A stretch of DNA of 64,000 bases from Breviolum minutum Mf 1.05b.01 (GCA_000507305.1 DF239218.1:61594-125593), one strand, 5' to 3'; shown: positions 1 through 11,535, counted from the first letter of the stretch. Notes: generated from the sequence alone by a model not told the origin. Translations and numbers: made by a program.

Positions 1-40
1 TATACATAGTATATATATAGATGTGCACATACTGCACATA

Positions 41-63
41 CATATATATATATATATATATAT
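41..63. repeat. (TA)n microsatellite
   Basis: A run of alternating T and A directly precedes the first coding-like stretch. It is one of several TA-rich patches in the window (also near 8160-8225, 31260-31400, 60045 and 61503). Confidence 0.9.
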
Positions 64-85
64 CAAAACACATCGGAAGCTGCAG

Positions 86-252
86 ATGTTTTCACCACAA
101 CGAAGCTGTGCCAGGCAGATGCTGACGAGTTGTGCCAGCTGCTGAATGCCAAGGCCATCGTCGACCATACCCGCCATACCCTTTCAAACAAGCCAACCGA
201 AAAATGCATGGAGATGGACAAAATTGTTAAAAAAGAAGACAACGGGCATTAA
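86..252 (+). CDS. Exon candidate, C-terminal end of an unknown gene
   Basis: After a CTGCAG acceptor, a frame with two leading bases runs 55 codons to a TAA at 250-252. The product is hydrophilic, with a DADELCQLLNAKAIVD stretch and a lysine-rich tail. No family is recognised. The 5' part of the gene would lie left of the window. The frame choice rests on composition only. Confidence 0.4.
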
Positions 253-426
253 GCACAAGTCTGTAGACATCGATGAAAACATAACAAGTCGTCCTTGAAT
301 CAACAAATTGTGTCGTCACAGAGATCGCACATGAAACTTGCAGGGGAAGCACGACCCTTTGGAGGTTCTGACCTTGGCACCTCGATTTTTTCACACTTCC
401 TGCTGTGTGTTTCGGTGTTTTTCTAG

Positions 427-541
427 TGCCCAGGACAAAGAAACTCCCAAAGTCTTGGATTTGCAGGCATTGGCAGTCTTCAAACCGCTGACATACTGGG
501 TTGTCTATAGTACCGTTCTTGAAAGCCACGGCGAGATGTAG
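427..541 (+). CDS. Exon candidate, unknown product
   Basis: A TTTTTCTAG acceptor is followed by 37 open codons to a TAG at 539-541. The product contains DKETPKVLDLQALAVF and reads like a folded segment. No donor is obvious before the stop, so it could be a terminal exon. A fairly open antisense frame (227-529) makes the call uncertain. Confidence 0.35.
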
Positions 542-847
542 AGACGATGTCTCAAATTATCAGTTTGTTATCCAAAGACTTCCAACAAGGAACTCCACCT
601 AGGAACACGAAGGATTCAAACAAGTATATAATTTACTCAAGCACGGACCTTCCATATTTGGATTTCAACTTCCCCCTTCGCAGGGCTTCATCCTTCTTTC
701 TGGCCCTCTCCTGGGTTTACCTTTGAAGCTCGGCTGAATCAAGGTTGGTCCATCAACTTAGATGACACCAAAAACTGTTTTTTTTTTGAAAAAGCTTTGC
801 GCATAGACATGTTCCACAAAGATGCGCACAGATTATTATCGTTTTAG

Positions 848-1006
848 GGAACTGCATCACCAAGCCGAAGATGTTTCCTGTCCAAGGCCTGCCTTGACGC
901 GTGCGCGAGATGAGAGCGATTCAGAGGACGAGCTGCCTCCGGTGACGGAGATGATGCGTTGTGAGGAGGCAGAAGTCGGGGGGCCTAAGCTGCTGCTCGG
1001 TGCAAG
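848..1006 (+). CDS. Internal exon candidate, acidic product
   Basis: A pyrimidine-rich acceptor (ATCGTTTTAG) and a GTGACC donor bound 159 nt of open frame. The encoded segment has an acidic RARDESDSEDELPP stretch followed by a Glu/Met-rich part. Both junctions have G next to the splice site, the pattern seen in dinoflagellate introns. No domain is recognised. Confidence 0.55.
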
Positions 1007-1591
1007 GTGACCCAAGTTTTGTATCAAAATGTCACTTTGGACTGTAGGAAACCAACGAAGGACTGCTATTCTTGAGACTCGACGCACTTGTATTTCAAGA
1101 TGAATAGGAAGGGCCTCACAGTCTGGTGTAGCGTGATTTTGGATTTGACAAAATGTTTGTACATAAACAGGATTCCCTATTGAAGGTGAGGTTACCATCC
1201 CCATTTCAATAACTTTAGACCCTGTATTTTGTTTGTTTGAGCTGGGAGATGAAAATGCAGTGGAGATAGATTGTATAGAAGACTTTGATAGACCATATCT
1301 TTGAATTGCCAACTTTTACTATTGACTTCATGCTTGATGTGACACTTATTTGTTTGAGATCAAGATTCATTTGCTTCAATGACCCACCCATGGACCATTC
1401 AGCCATGTGACTTTTTTTCGTGCTTCACCAAGGCGGTTTTTCACCAGCTCCCGTTGGAGAAGGCACCTTGCAGTTGGCAACTGTGACAGCTTTGCATAGG
1501 TGGTCCTATTCAGCATGAATTCATTGATATTCATGGATCAATCACCTTTAATGTATTTTAAGGCCATTTTCTCAAGTTTGGGGATAACATC
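1007..1591. other. No supported gene
   Basis: Probable intron or spacer. The minus-strand frames here are low in protein-like character. Confidence 0.4.
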
Positions 1592-2008
1592 TTGAAACAA
1601 ACTCCTCAACGACAGGATGGTTGCATCCCTGCTTCGGTCCTTGCCACAGAGCTGGCTTCTGAATCTTCCCAGGCGAAACTGTTGGTTGAAGAAGACTCCC
1701 AAACGGAGATACCAAATATGTTTGGTCACCCACAACTCCATGGGTTTCCCTCCATCTTCATGGATTTCCTATTGAAGGTGATGGAGTTGGAAGGGATTTT
1801 TATAAGGCCCCCAATTTTCTGCCCCTGGAGCCAACGGTTCACAGCTGGAAGATGGGCCGTGGAAGAGATGAGATTCTCTTTAGGAGATCAAGTCTTTTGG
1901 GCACTTCGGACATCGGACCATGAGTTCTGGATCATAAATACCGATATCCAAAGGCAGCATTTCTGGTTCATCTTGGGCAGCAACACACCACGAGCTTACC
2001 ATTACTGA
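1592..2008 (+). CDS. Open frame of 138 codons, possible exon(s)
   Basis: The most protein-like part follows an AACGACAG acceptor at about 1613 and contains a Ser/Glu-rich segment (ELASESSQAKLLVEEDSQ). The rest of the frame stays open to 2008 without a clear donor. A second frame over the same bases is also open. Treat as one short exon inside a fortuitously open frame. Confidence 0.35.
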   Translation: MKQTPQRQDGCIPASVLATELASESSQAKLLVEEDSQTEIPNMFGHPQLHGFPSIFMDFLLKVMELEGIFIRPPIFCPWSQRFTAGRWAVEEMRFSLGDQVFWALRTSDHEFWIINTDIQRQHFWFILGSNTPRAYHY

Positions 2009-2915
2009 AACTATAATATTTGTCACATGGCTTTTATGAACCATCGCTTTGTGTATCTCGCTACATTGGTCATTGGGTCACCTTTCAAGGATGACTGTGA
2101 TGAGTCAAGAGTTACGAACACTATTCTAAGTCGGTGCTCAACCCTCACTCACTTCCTGTTCCTTTGTGCTTGAATACTTGCGTGCAATGTGTGTGATTCG
2201 TATGTGATAAAGTAGCAATGTATATAGCATTATGTAGCTTGGTGTCGTGTGGCTTTAGGCATTTGAGTTGTGGCCTGTGGGATACACTGTCACCACAGCT
2301 GTGGCGATTTACGCAACAACCACAGAAATGTCACAAAAAATTAGGGTCCAATGATGAACTCATATTGAATGATATCGAGTTTAGTAAACCACTGGATTTT
2401 AGGACTGCTAATTTTAACCCTCCCAACCCTCCCAGGTAGCTTTCCAACGCCCCGGAGGTCCGACAATTCCTGTCGCAGCGCGCAGCGGAATGCTCTGAGC
2501 CCATGAAGAGCCGAAAAAAACTGGAGAGGCCACGGTGATCATTTTGGACTCCCATGACTCCGAGATTCAGTCCTGGTTCACGGCCCACATATGTTACTGT
2601 ATTTTTTTAAAACAGGATCTGAAACAGAGGAACATCCAAGTCACCATGTTGAAGAGACTTGTAGTCTCCAGGCTCATCAATTGGCGTATCGAACGAGATG
2701 ATGCCTTGGGCACCTTGTTCTTCACTTTCGTCCTCTTGTGGCTTGGTGGCGTTAGGAGAAGATTACATACATATACATACATGACATCCGGCCAGATTTT
2801 GATTTGAATCCGAAGTTGAGGATTGTCTTGTACCTGTTGGTGCAGGCACGGTCCTTCTGGTTGGTTGTGAAAATGAAGGCTGTTATATGCTGTTATGTTG
2901 GTCACTAATGCGCAG
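2009..2915. other. No supported gene
   Basis: Short frames on both strands (notably 2535-2807 plus and 2594-2932 minus) lack splice support. Nothing recognisable. Confidence 0.35.
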
Positions 2916-3112
2916 GTCAACCTTGACATCAAGAGTCATCAGCAAGCAGAAACCGCTGTGCGTCCGGACTCACAGAAATTGGACCTTTAGAAGTTGATCA
3001 AAGTCTTGGTGTTTCTGTGGATCATCAAAAATTGCATCCAGTTTCCATACTTCATTTGCTGCCACGAAAGCTAAGGAGCTTTGTAAAAACAACATTTTCA
3101 AAAAAAAAGTGA
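2916..3112 (+). CDS. Exon candidate(s), unknown product
   Basis: An AATGCGCAG acceptor opens a 24-codon frame (VNLDIKSHQQAETAV...) to a TAG at 2988. An overlapping frame entered at a second CAG (about 2973) runs to TGA at 3110-3112 with a PLEVDQSLGVSVDHQKLHP stretch. Only one can be real, and the second is longer. Confidence 0.4.
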
Positions 3113-4312
3113 CTAAGCTTTGTAAGATGGCTTGGGAAAAGAAATTCAATAAGCCAACTCCAATTGAAATCTGTATCTATACAATTACCAAATAAGGGGA
3201 ATCAAGGGTTGACTGATCCAAGTTCCAGCCTCAGCTTCAGGTAACAGGGAGGCAAAGCTGGAAGGATGGATTTTGTTGACTTATATGTGAGACCCACTAG
3301 ATGTTTGTTGAAACATGATTCATTTTACTAGGAGAACATGGGAAAGCACAACAATTTACGTGATTGGAGTGATTCAAACACCAAAAGTCGAATCTTTAAG
3401 ACACTCAAAATTGGTTTGTGGTACCAAGGTAGCTACATTGCGGTGGGGACACCTCAGTTTTTTTGGGTGATTTTTTTCCATCTTTCTTGGAACTCACATT
3501 TGGCTGTTCCACTGAGACCTTTGGTGGCCAGCTTCAAGGGCCATTTATGAACCAACACATCGCAGATGTCACCTCTTTTTGGAGTCGAGTCCTTGGATGG
3601 TTAAAGTTAAAGCCCAGGAGATGTTGGAGATGTTGGAGACGTCTTTAGGAGATGTTACTGCAAAATGGGCCTTGTTTTTTTTGGGGGATGCTGAGGTGTT
3701 ACGAAAACCCAACAGAGACTGTGAGAATTGATGTTGAAAAGTCTGAGGTGTCTGAAGTGTACGAATAGGCAAGTAGAATAGACACATGATTTTATATGCT
3801 TGACCTGCAATAATTATACAAGTCAGCTACCACAAACCTAGACATCTGTTATTTTTGACTTTGTTTTACTTTTTAAAGGTGTTTACCCTCATCCAAAATG
3901 ACGAGACCATATCTTTTTTCGAAATGGCAACGACTTCGACCTCAAATGTAGTGGAAAAACCGAAAAAAACATCATGGGAGTCACAACCCCAAGTACCAAT
4001 CTCAAGGGATTTTCATCAGATTTTCTGAGGTTGGGCGGAAGACTCTGCCATGGCAGCTTTCTTTGGTGTTCCAGTCCTTGGTTTGGATGGGATCACGAGA
4101 TTTCACCTGGCAGGCAGGGAGCTTGACCTGGAGATTTGTCGTTTTCTGGTTTTGAGGATTCTGTTTAAAATAGTGTATAATTATTTCGAATATAAACACA
4201 TATACCAAACAAAATGATATGGCTATGTATCTATACAGAAACAAGACATTGTGGTGGATGCACTTGAATTCACCATATCATACAAAAATTACCTCAAAGT
4301 GCTTTCTTCCTT
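3113..4312. other. No supported gene
   Basis: Probable intron or spacer. The open frames present (3338-3787, 4002-4244) have low-complexity or unlikely composition. Confidence 0.35.
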
Positions 4313-4444
4313 TTGTATGCTGATAAACCTTCCTTTGGAGATGGAACGACATCAGCATCATTTTTTTATGGAACAGGAACTCTTATCCCCGGGTCCGGCA
4401 ATGTGACAACCGCAGCACCTTTTCGCTGCGTGGGTCATAATACC
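4313..4444 (+). CDS. Exon candidate, Gly/Thr/Ser-rich
   Basis: An open frame encodes a Gly/Thr-rich segment (FFYGTGTLIPGSGNVTTAAP) and reaches a GTGAGG donor after 4444. The acceptor is not clear. No family is recognised. Confidence 0.4.
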
Positions 4445-4795
4445 GTGAGGTGTGAAAAAATCCTGGTTGCTGCCATGGGATTTAAGCTACCATGGGATTT
4501 TATAACTACTCTCTATCAGACTATCATATGGATGACTAGCTTCTGTAGCGCATTGGAATCCCTCTTTCCCTGAAATCGTACGGAAGTAGCATCCCTGTAG
4601 AACCGTGGTGGAACCATGGCAAGGCTCCAATGTTTTGCTGGGTGACGTGCTGCTTTCCCATACCGACAAGGCTATGGGGCCATGAGTTGGTTGGTCATAT
4701 AGGAAATTGCAGAACAACAATTTCTAAAGGTCCTCATGGGAACAAACATAGCCCCTCTCCCAGTTCCAAGATGTTACAAGTAGTTTGGAAGCTGA

Positions 4796-5332
4796 CTTTC
4801 GGCTGGAGTGTTTCCTGAGGATGGGGAGGTCTTTTCCGATTGGCTACTTCACAGCGCTGCTGTCGGGGTCACAGCACTGCAGAACAGTCTACTACTTGCC
4901 AGTCCAACACGAAAAGATACACATGGATACACCAAAATTCAGAGATTTGCCTCAATATTTGCCGGCACACATTCCTTTTCTTTTTGCATCATTTCCCCAT
5001 CAATTCCCTGTGAAACTCCTGGATGGAAGTCGAATCAACGTCAATTCGAAATGCAAAAGCATTCCCTACACCTTGGGAGGCCGATGTACCGAAATGAGTG
5101 TAGCGATGCGCATTGAGTTCTTAACATCTTTTGGTTTCCTCACGAGGCTCAGAGCTACCTGTCTTCCACAAACTCCTCGGATTATTTTGGTGCTGCAAAA
5201 GCGGCCTTGCGAAGCTTGAGAAGGTGCCGGTTCATCGGTTCATGGCTGTCGGGTTTTGAACCGAGAACGGAGATGTCAGCCACAGGAACAAGCCGGAGCT
5301 CATCGACCCACATTCACGGGCCATGGAACTGA
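4796..5332 (+). pseudogene. Long coding-like frame with one in-frame TGA
   Basis: One frame reads from 4796 to a TGA at 5330-5332, interrupted only by a TGA at 5114-5116. Both halves look like protein: upstream a FPEDGEVFSDWLLHSAAVG stretch, downstream SSDYFGAAKAALRSLRRC. Either this is a decayed gene, two exons whose junction removes the stop, or coincidence. A different frame (4785-5219) is also open, which weakens the call. Confidence 0.4.
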
Positions 5333-5587
5333 GCTGTAGCATCCATAATGCTCCTTGCTTAGCTTTCAGGTAAACGTTGAGACGTCGGGCTTTGCAAGCT
5401 TTGTGAATATCGTCTGTGATTTTGGTGAATATTTTGAATTAGTTGTACCGAGAGAAGACCGTTTCCATTCTGTAGGTTGGGTATGGTGTTTTCTGCACCG
5501 AAAAATCCGTGACATTTGCACCAAGCAGTCAGCCACTCCAATCACATCTATTTCTTGGAAGGTTCCCAACATGGTAACTTCCAGGCT

Positions 5588-5947
5588 TCATCCTTGCGTT
5601 AGATGCATGGTGCATTGGGCTGATTGTGTCGCCTGTGTCAAGTGAAGTCGTTCTTTGCGTCCGGGTCCCATCCTTCTGGCACGGCATTTTTCTGGCTTGG
5701 GGTTGCCCCCGTTGAAGTGCAGGACTGAAAGGTTTGTCCTGTGGATTTTGCGCACCAAGCTCGCACGGTGCCCTGGCTTGGGCTTGTGATTGATGGGGTC
5801 TGGCCCGGCATCGAAGATGAGGCGCTCCTTGGTTCCACCTTTGCTTGTGCTGGCTTTGTTGGGTTTGTCCCTATTTGCAGTTTTCTTCGGTGTCATTGCC
5901 GTCGCGATCTTCGGACTCCCGTGGCTCCTGGTATGAAATCTGTACAT
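5588..5947 (-). CDS. Minus-strand open frame, basic product
   Basis: 119 codons are open on the minus strand with a Lys/Arg/Pro-rich product (RLIFDAGPDPINHKPKPG). All three minus frames are nearly free of stops here, so the true frame and strand cannot be decided. It could be a fragment of a mobile element or an exon of an opposite-strand gene. Confidence 0.25.
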   Translation of the reverse strand: MYRFHTRSHGSPKIATAMTPKKTANRDKPNKASTSKGGTKERLIFDAGPDPINHKPKPGHRASLVRKIHRTNLSVLHFNGGNPKPEKCRARRMGPGRKERLHLTQATQSAQCTMHLTQG

Positions 5948-7258
5948 TTACAGTCTCTCCCTCTCTCTCATCATATCTTCATACTGTACCTATATATTAT
6001 ATATATACATATAGTACACAGGTGTTCTACACGGCATTGCTCTGGTGCAAATGAGATTCTTTCGAACACTTTTAGTCCAAGGAACAAGCTGGCAAATTGA
6101 TCCTGGTGAGAGTAGTGAGCCAAGAGTGTACTTTGAGCCGTGGACATTTCCAAACATGATCAAATTGGGATTTTTTCTCATGGTACCTCATTGAAACGAT
6201 AGGAATTCACAAAGAAAAATTCGAATGCAAAGTATATTCCAATCCCGCTATGTGACGGTGTTTTCCAATTGACCTTTAAAGCCATCAATCTTGGAATTTG
6301 TCCTCAAGGTTGCAGAAGACCAAACCGGGTCCTTTCATTACCTTGCCTTTTCTGTTACCGAGGTGAACTCACTTTTCTTTCCGACCGGTTGGGGGCCCTT
6401 AGAAATACCGCCTGGTAAGTTCAGTGATTCTTGTTTGAATAAAGTGTTTTTTTTAAATGTAATTTCAATAAAACTTCATTCCTCCCAATCCCATGAGTAT
6501 TCCAGTGCTTCTGTGAGCTGCAAGGTGACATGGATCTGCAGATTTTCACCAATGCTTGTGAGGATACAGCTCAGGCACCAATAGTTTGGGTTTATGACGA
6601 ACTGCTGGTAGCTGGTTCTTGAAGAACCTTGGAGTCTGTGGCCCTGTATACTTGACGTTTACGGAGATACAAACTGAATTACTGTGGTCTAGGGAAACAT
6701 TCAGCATCTTACCTTTTCTTCCCGCACTTGTTGAATCTTTTTCACACATCCACTTATACTTCTCCTTTTCAGCTTGAGTAAAACATCCACACTCCCCTGA
6801 AAATCAAAGTAGCCGTTTTTCTTTTCCGTAATTTTGACATAGTTGAATCATTTGAATATGTTACTTAAGTGTCCTTCGCATTTCTGGAGATGCTGATCTA
6901 ACATTTTTTGCCATTGTTTTCCATTTGCAGGCAAAGCAAGCACCTGGGAGCTTTGGGTCACTATCGACTTCTATGTTAGTCACTCCAAAACTGCTTGTTC
7001 TTTCATACCGATGGAATCCATGAAACTCGGAATAAACTAAAAAAGAACCTTCCATGTAGTTCGGCCAACGGTCGGCATCACTTTCCATGTTCCTCGGATG
7101 AGGAAAGCTTGGAAGAAAGCAAGCGTTTTTTTTGGCATGTTGTAGAGTCAACTGGGTTTTGAGCATTTATTGCTAACATGTTATGATAATTTTCTGGGGT
7201 GGTAATCCTCTTCTCTTCCTCTTGGGATTGATTTTTTTTCCTCTTTGGATTGATGCAG
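5948..7258. other. No confident gene
   Basis: A minus-strand frame at 6861-7166 reads somewhat like protein but has no splice or domain support. The rest looks intronic. Confidence 0.3.
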
Positions 7259-7367
7259 ATCGCTGTGGAGCAAGCGGTGGTGAACATTTTCTTCCTTTGT
7301 AGCATTGGTTGGTTGGCATTTCTGGAGCTGAAGGCCTTTCAAGTCTTGGTGTTCGATGCAGATGATG
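7259..7367 (+). CDS. Exon candidate, hydrophobic segment
   Basis: The acceptor GATTGATGCAG and a GTGAAA donor after 7367 bound 109 nt. The product begins IAVEQAVVNIFFLCSIGWLA and could be a membrane helix followed by an acidic stretch. The frame stays open beyond the donor. Confidence 0.45.
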
Positions 7368-7559
7368 GTGAAAATAGGGAAACTTCGAACCCCCAAAATG
7401 AGGGAATCATCCTATTTCATCGTTTCATTTCCATAGAAGCTTTTGCGGCTTCACCTGGGTGCAATGAATTGACCAATCTTGATACATATGAAAATAACAT
7501 CCATGACAATCTTTACCTTTTTTTCTCTTCAAAATCAAAACAGATAGGTCAACCAACAA

Positions 7560-7735
7560 CAGCAACAAAGTTCTGGACAACCAACCTAGATTCGAAACTC
7601 TCCATCTCAAGTTTTTGGAGCTGAGTCCAAGTTAAGAAAAACCGATGTGAGTGAACACCGGATCAGAGCGTGGTGCAAGGATGCAGTAGCTGCCCTAGCA
7701 CATGGATGTAAGGCGTTTACCGAGTTGGCAGCTTA
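7560..7735 (+). CDS. Exon candidate(s) ending at a stop, ambiguous frame
   Basis: A frame through 7647-7735 ends in TAA with an amphipathic product (RAWCKDAVAALAHGCKAF). An overlapping frame just upstream is equally protein-like. No donor or acceptor decides between them. Confidence 0.35.
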
Positions 7736-7800
7736 ACGTTTTCAGGTCCGGTGAAATGGAAAAAACAAGAGTTGACTCAAACATGTTGACTAGATGAAAC

Positions 7801-7900
7801 GGAGCATCATCACCATCATCATCATCATCATCATCCTCCTCATTCTCATCATCATCGTCGTCATTTGCTTCTTCTTCTCCTTCTTCTCTTGTTCATCATC
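7801..7900. repeat. (CAT)n then (CTT)n microsatellites
   Basis: Trinucleotide runs lie immediately upstream of the acceptor of the 7909 exon, so they form the 3' end of an intron and may serve as its pyrimidine tract. Confidence 0.85.
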
Positions 7901-7908
7901 ATTATCAG

Positions 7909-8090
7909 ACCTCTTGAAGGAATGATAAAGGCAAGTGGCAAAAGTTGCGATGTTAAGATTGGCTCATGCGAACCCAAGTCTGTATTGATGGAGCTGACGC
8001 CTACGACCCCATTGCCCATGGCAAAACCTCATGCCATTGAGGTACTGGGGGCTTTGGAATACTGTGGATTGGACCTGCCAGATGTCCTCA
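7909..8090 (+). CDS. Internal exon candidate, unknown product
   Basis: The acceptor CATTATCAG follows a pyrimidine-rich microsatellite and a GTACAAG donor follows 8090. The 182-nt exon has a protein-like frame with PLEGMIKASGKSCDVKIG and a C-terminal HAIEVLGALEYCGLDLPD. No family is recognised. Confidence 0.55.
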
Positions 8091-8328
8091 GTACAAGTTG
8101 AAGTTTTGGACTGTTGCACCGCAGATGGGTTTTATAACATAATTTTTAACAAGACATAATATATACATACATATAATATATACGATATATATATATATGG
8201 GGTACACATATATACATAATTATATGTATCATGGAATGTGTCTCAGGTTTTTGACATTGACACAATGGCACATTTTGCACTACCCGTGCAGAGAAACTAT
8301 TTTTGGCCTCAGTTGTGTTGTTTTTCAG

Positions 8329-8412
8329 TCATCCAGTATTGAACAATCCCTCATGAAAATGCAGAAACACCTGCGATATCGAAGACTTGAGGCATTGGTC
8401 TGGCCATCGTGA
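8329..8412 (+). CDS. Exon candidate, basic helix
   Basis: A strong acceptor (GTTGTTTTTCAG) precedes 27 open codons ending in TGA. The product is Lys/Arg-rich (SLMKMQKHLRYRRLEALV). It may be a terminal exon. Confidence 0.45.
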   Translation, partial: SSSIEQSLMKMQKHLRYRRLEALVWPS

Positions 8413-8547
8413 CAATGATTGTTTGGTGGATGAAGCTTCAGCTGCTTGGCTTTTGCTGGTCCATTGGTTACCCTGAGTTGGTGTCCATTTTGACTTTTAG
8501 AAAATTGATTCCAAAATTCCACCTTCCACCACTGCCATCCTGCTCAA

Positions 8548-8883
8548 GTGCGGACTTCGCAACACATCGCACAACCAAATTATCGCATTATTTGTTTCGA
8601 AACCATCAACAACTCGATAAAGAATAATGCCTTGGAACCATTCCCGTGCGGGTTGAATGCGCTGGTTCAAGGCCTGAGGTACAACTTGAAGGTGTCGAGA
8701 CATGAAGATTGGAGAACATGGGAGAAGCTGACGGATGTGAAAAAGACGTGTCGATGCGTCGATGGCAGCTGATGGCATTCAACCACAGCGGGGATTTCAG
8801 AATGTAGAGCACATGCACTCATCCGCGCAGACGGCGATCTGCGTGGAGTTGAGTTCAGTGGGCTGCTCTGGGCAGCAATCTGA
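8548..8883 (+). pseudogene. Coding-like frame with one in-frame TGA
   Basis: The frame from 8548 (PFPCGLNALVQGLRYNLK in its middle) stops at TGA 8770-8772. It then continues in the same phase with an equally protein-like segment (HALIRADGDLRGVEFSGLLW) to TGA 8881-8883. This is the same arrangement as at 4796-5332. It may be a decayed gene or two exons. Confidence 0.4.
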
Positions 8884-9173
8884 AAATGTACAACCACGCT
8901 TTTTGTTGAAAATGTGAGTCTCTACACTCTACAGTGATTATGTCAAAGATTACGAAGATCAAATTGTTCGCCACATTTCCGATGTGAATGCAACAGACCT
9001 ATGATGCCAAGTGTTTGCAAACAAAGCGAAGTCTTTGGTATCTGGTTACATTCCTGGTGACTTCTTGAACATGCCCATGTATTGGCATTCCTGGAACAAA
9101 ACGCACAGGACCAGACATGTTTGGAGACAGGAAAACATGCCAACTTCAATTGTGGTCAATATTATGGTTTCAG

Positions 9174-9291
9174 GAATCTAAACATGGCCAACGCATGCCA
9201 GCGGTGCACCAGCCAATTGTGCCAGCGGTGCCTTGCGATCCTGATGTAGGCCGCTTACGCCAAGAATCGTGCGAATCCATTGGAACTTTAG
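9174..9291 (+). CDS. Internal exon candidate
   Basis: The acceptor TATGGTTTCAG and donor GTTCTT bound 118 nt whose product contains VHQPIVPAVPCDPDVGRL. Both junctions carry a flanking G. No domain is recognised. Confidence 0.5.
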
Positions 9292-9521
9292 GTTCTTCTG
9301 CAACATGACACGACTACTGTCCATCTTCGTTCAGGGGACCAGAAAGGTCAATCAGGTTGGTTCGCTTCCGAAGTGCCGGAGGTGACTCGCTCAGCCCATT
9401 GTTTACATTCCAAACCGTGCCGGATCGTTGTGAAGTTTTTTTCATTTGACCCTTGACCATGGGTTGAACTACACACCATCGTGCTGCAAATTCAGTGATG
9501 GTATGTGCACCAATGCACTAG

Positions 9522-9710
9522 GCAGCACGGGCTGTTGGGTTTGGACATTCATTGGAAACAGCCTGCAAATGCAAAATTGGAAGCATTGCCACTTCTTGCT
9601 GGCTCTCAATTGCCACACTGCGACAATTGGAGATGAACAAGAAGGGCATCAGTCCAAAGTGGCAAGGTTGCCCTGAAACAATCTTGGATCTTGGATACTT
9701 CTGTGGATAA
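9522..9710 (+). CDS. Exon candidate ending in TAA
   Basis: After a GCACTAG acceptor, 62 codons are open to TAA at 9708-9710. The product includes IATLRQLEMNKKGISPKWQG and several cysteines. Two other frames are partly open here. Confidence 0.4.
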   Translation, partial: AARAVGFGHSLETACKCKIGSIATSCWLSIATLRQLEMNKKGISPKWQGCPETILDLGYFCG

Positions 9711-9972
9711 AGTGAAACATTTTGAGGTGTCGCCTCTTTGCAAAGGAAGCCTCAGAGCTGATCAACCTTCTCATCAGTGCCATTGACTGAAGCGATTATA
9801 GGCTTGACCGAAAACCTTCAATGACAGTTGCGAAGATGCAAGGGTTGGTCAGATGGAAAACAAGTGGCAATGGTACATGCGCGAGGTGTGCACATGCCTA
9901 TACAAATAAAACTTACGGTAAAAAAACAAGTATGATATATCAAATCTACTCATTTTGAGTTCTCTGCAAAAG

Positions 9973-10118
9973 ATGGTGATGACTTCCATGACCATGTTTC
10001 TTTACTGGAGGCGTGTTTCTGAAAGAAGTTTGACCAGTAGAAGCTCCGCTGAGCTGAGGAACATCAACTCAGAGCAGTTGCAGGCAATTCATCAGGCGGT
10101 CTTGGCGTTGGATGGTTG
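9973..10118 (+). CDS. Exon of an unknown gene, splices in phase to 10226
   Basis: The frame ends at a GTGAGT donor after 10118 and contains SSAELRNINSEQLQAIHQAV followed by LALDGW. It ends with two bases of a codon, and the next exon supplies the third (TG+G gives Trp). The start is uncertain: CTGCAAAAG|ATG at about 9972 is a possible acceptor, while a second frame is open at its 5' end. Confidence 0.6.
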
Positions 10119-10225
10119 GTGAGTCCTGAGATGATATGTCCAAGATGTCCCATAGTTTTATATGATATATGTTTTATTTTGGGAGAGGTTTTGAGAATAT
10201 TTGGGATTTGAATGCATTTTCCAAG

Positions 10226-10301
10226 GTTGACTGAGCAGTCAGCTTCGCAGGATGGCTTTGACTCGTTGGCTCTCACGAGTGCAGAATTGGCAACGATGCA
10301 G
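10226..10301 (+). CDS. Exon of the same unknown gene, GC donor
   Basis: The acceptor TTTTCCAAG and a GCAAGT donor after 10301 bound 76 nt. The intron before it is 107 nt (10119-10225). The product (DGFDSLALTSAELATMQ) continues the amphipathic, Gln/Ser-rich character of the preceding exon. The donor GCAAGT is a good GC-type splice site. Confidence 0.6.
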
Positions 10302-11535
10302 GCAAGTCTTGTGACGTTGATGACATCGCCACTGGCATTTTAACACAGCAGCCGTTTATGTCGACACTGTGAGTCTTTGTGAAATTTGAGATGGCCATGG
10401 CCACGCCAAAACCATTGAGTTGCGAAACGGGTAGATCCAGGTTTTTGGGACCCGTTCTTTAGCAGGATGAACTTCAACGTATTCGCGGATGGTCCATTAC
10501 TGTGTGTTGCCTCAGTTGGTTGAGTTGCCTCAATTGGAACTGATGAAGTTTAGAGGATGTTTTTGTTGTGACAACCTCAAGTGTGGTAATACATGGTAAT
10601 ACTACAAACTATGTTGTTCGAAACAGGGAAGGATACCAATCAATGATGTTTGGATTGACACCTTTCTTGCTGCTAGCTTTATCGCTGCAAAGTGAGACTG
10701 TGCATTGGGACACTTGTTTGAATGTCACCAACTCTTGATGTGACACTTGTGACGGGTTTCACATACATTATTCTACATTGCATCCTGCTTTATACGTGAC
10801 ATACACACCATATTGTCCCATAAAATGATGTATATATTGATACATATATTCTAAAATGTCTTATAGTACTTATTCAACTTGACTATCATCTTCATCATCA
10901 ACATACTACTGTCATCGTTATTGTCATTGGAATTGATACCCCTTTCTTATCCCCGTTTTTTGAGAGTTGCTTTGAAACTCTCCTGCAGAAGCGGCTCGTT
11001 TTCTTGGTCCAAGGTTCGTGTCTTGACGACATTGCTGGCTGTCACCGTGGTGATGAAGTTCTTTAAGGCTCGTGGGAAGAGGGGTTTCCAATGCTTTCTA
11101 GAGGGTTTCTAGGTGCAGATTGGCTCAGAAATTTGGCCAGACTCTTTGGATGATTAGTTTTCGCTTTTTTGAAACTTGCAAGTAGTCCAACAATCACATT
11201 TGTGTAGGAAACTGAAGGTGTTTGTTGTGGTCAAATTCAAGCTGTAGTGGCTGTGACAGGGATTCCGTGCAAATCCACGGCTTCAAATTGTGGCAGATGC
11301 CATTGCCAATAGTTCCTTGTCTGCCAGCTTTCTTGTACTCGGCTTGCTGTAGCAATCGTCAACGACTCTGAAACATCAATGCACAAAGAACATCTGCAAA
11401 TGGCTTTGTGCCATTCCTACTTTACATCTCTGTGATGCTTGTTGCGGATAGTAGAGGATGGATGGGGATGGTCGGATGGTCGGATGGTCATTCACTAGTC
11501 ACTATATAATCGGAGGTTCTTGATGTCCCTATTAG
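10302..11535. other. Possible short exons, unresolved
   Basis: Protein-like pieces occur at about 10442-10510 (FWDPFFSRMNFNVFADGP) and 10940-11080 (hydrophobic, Lys/Arg-bearing), but three frames compete and no phase links were found. Confidence 0.3.
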
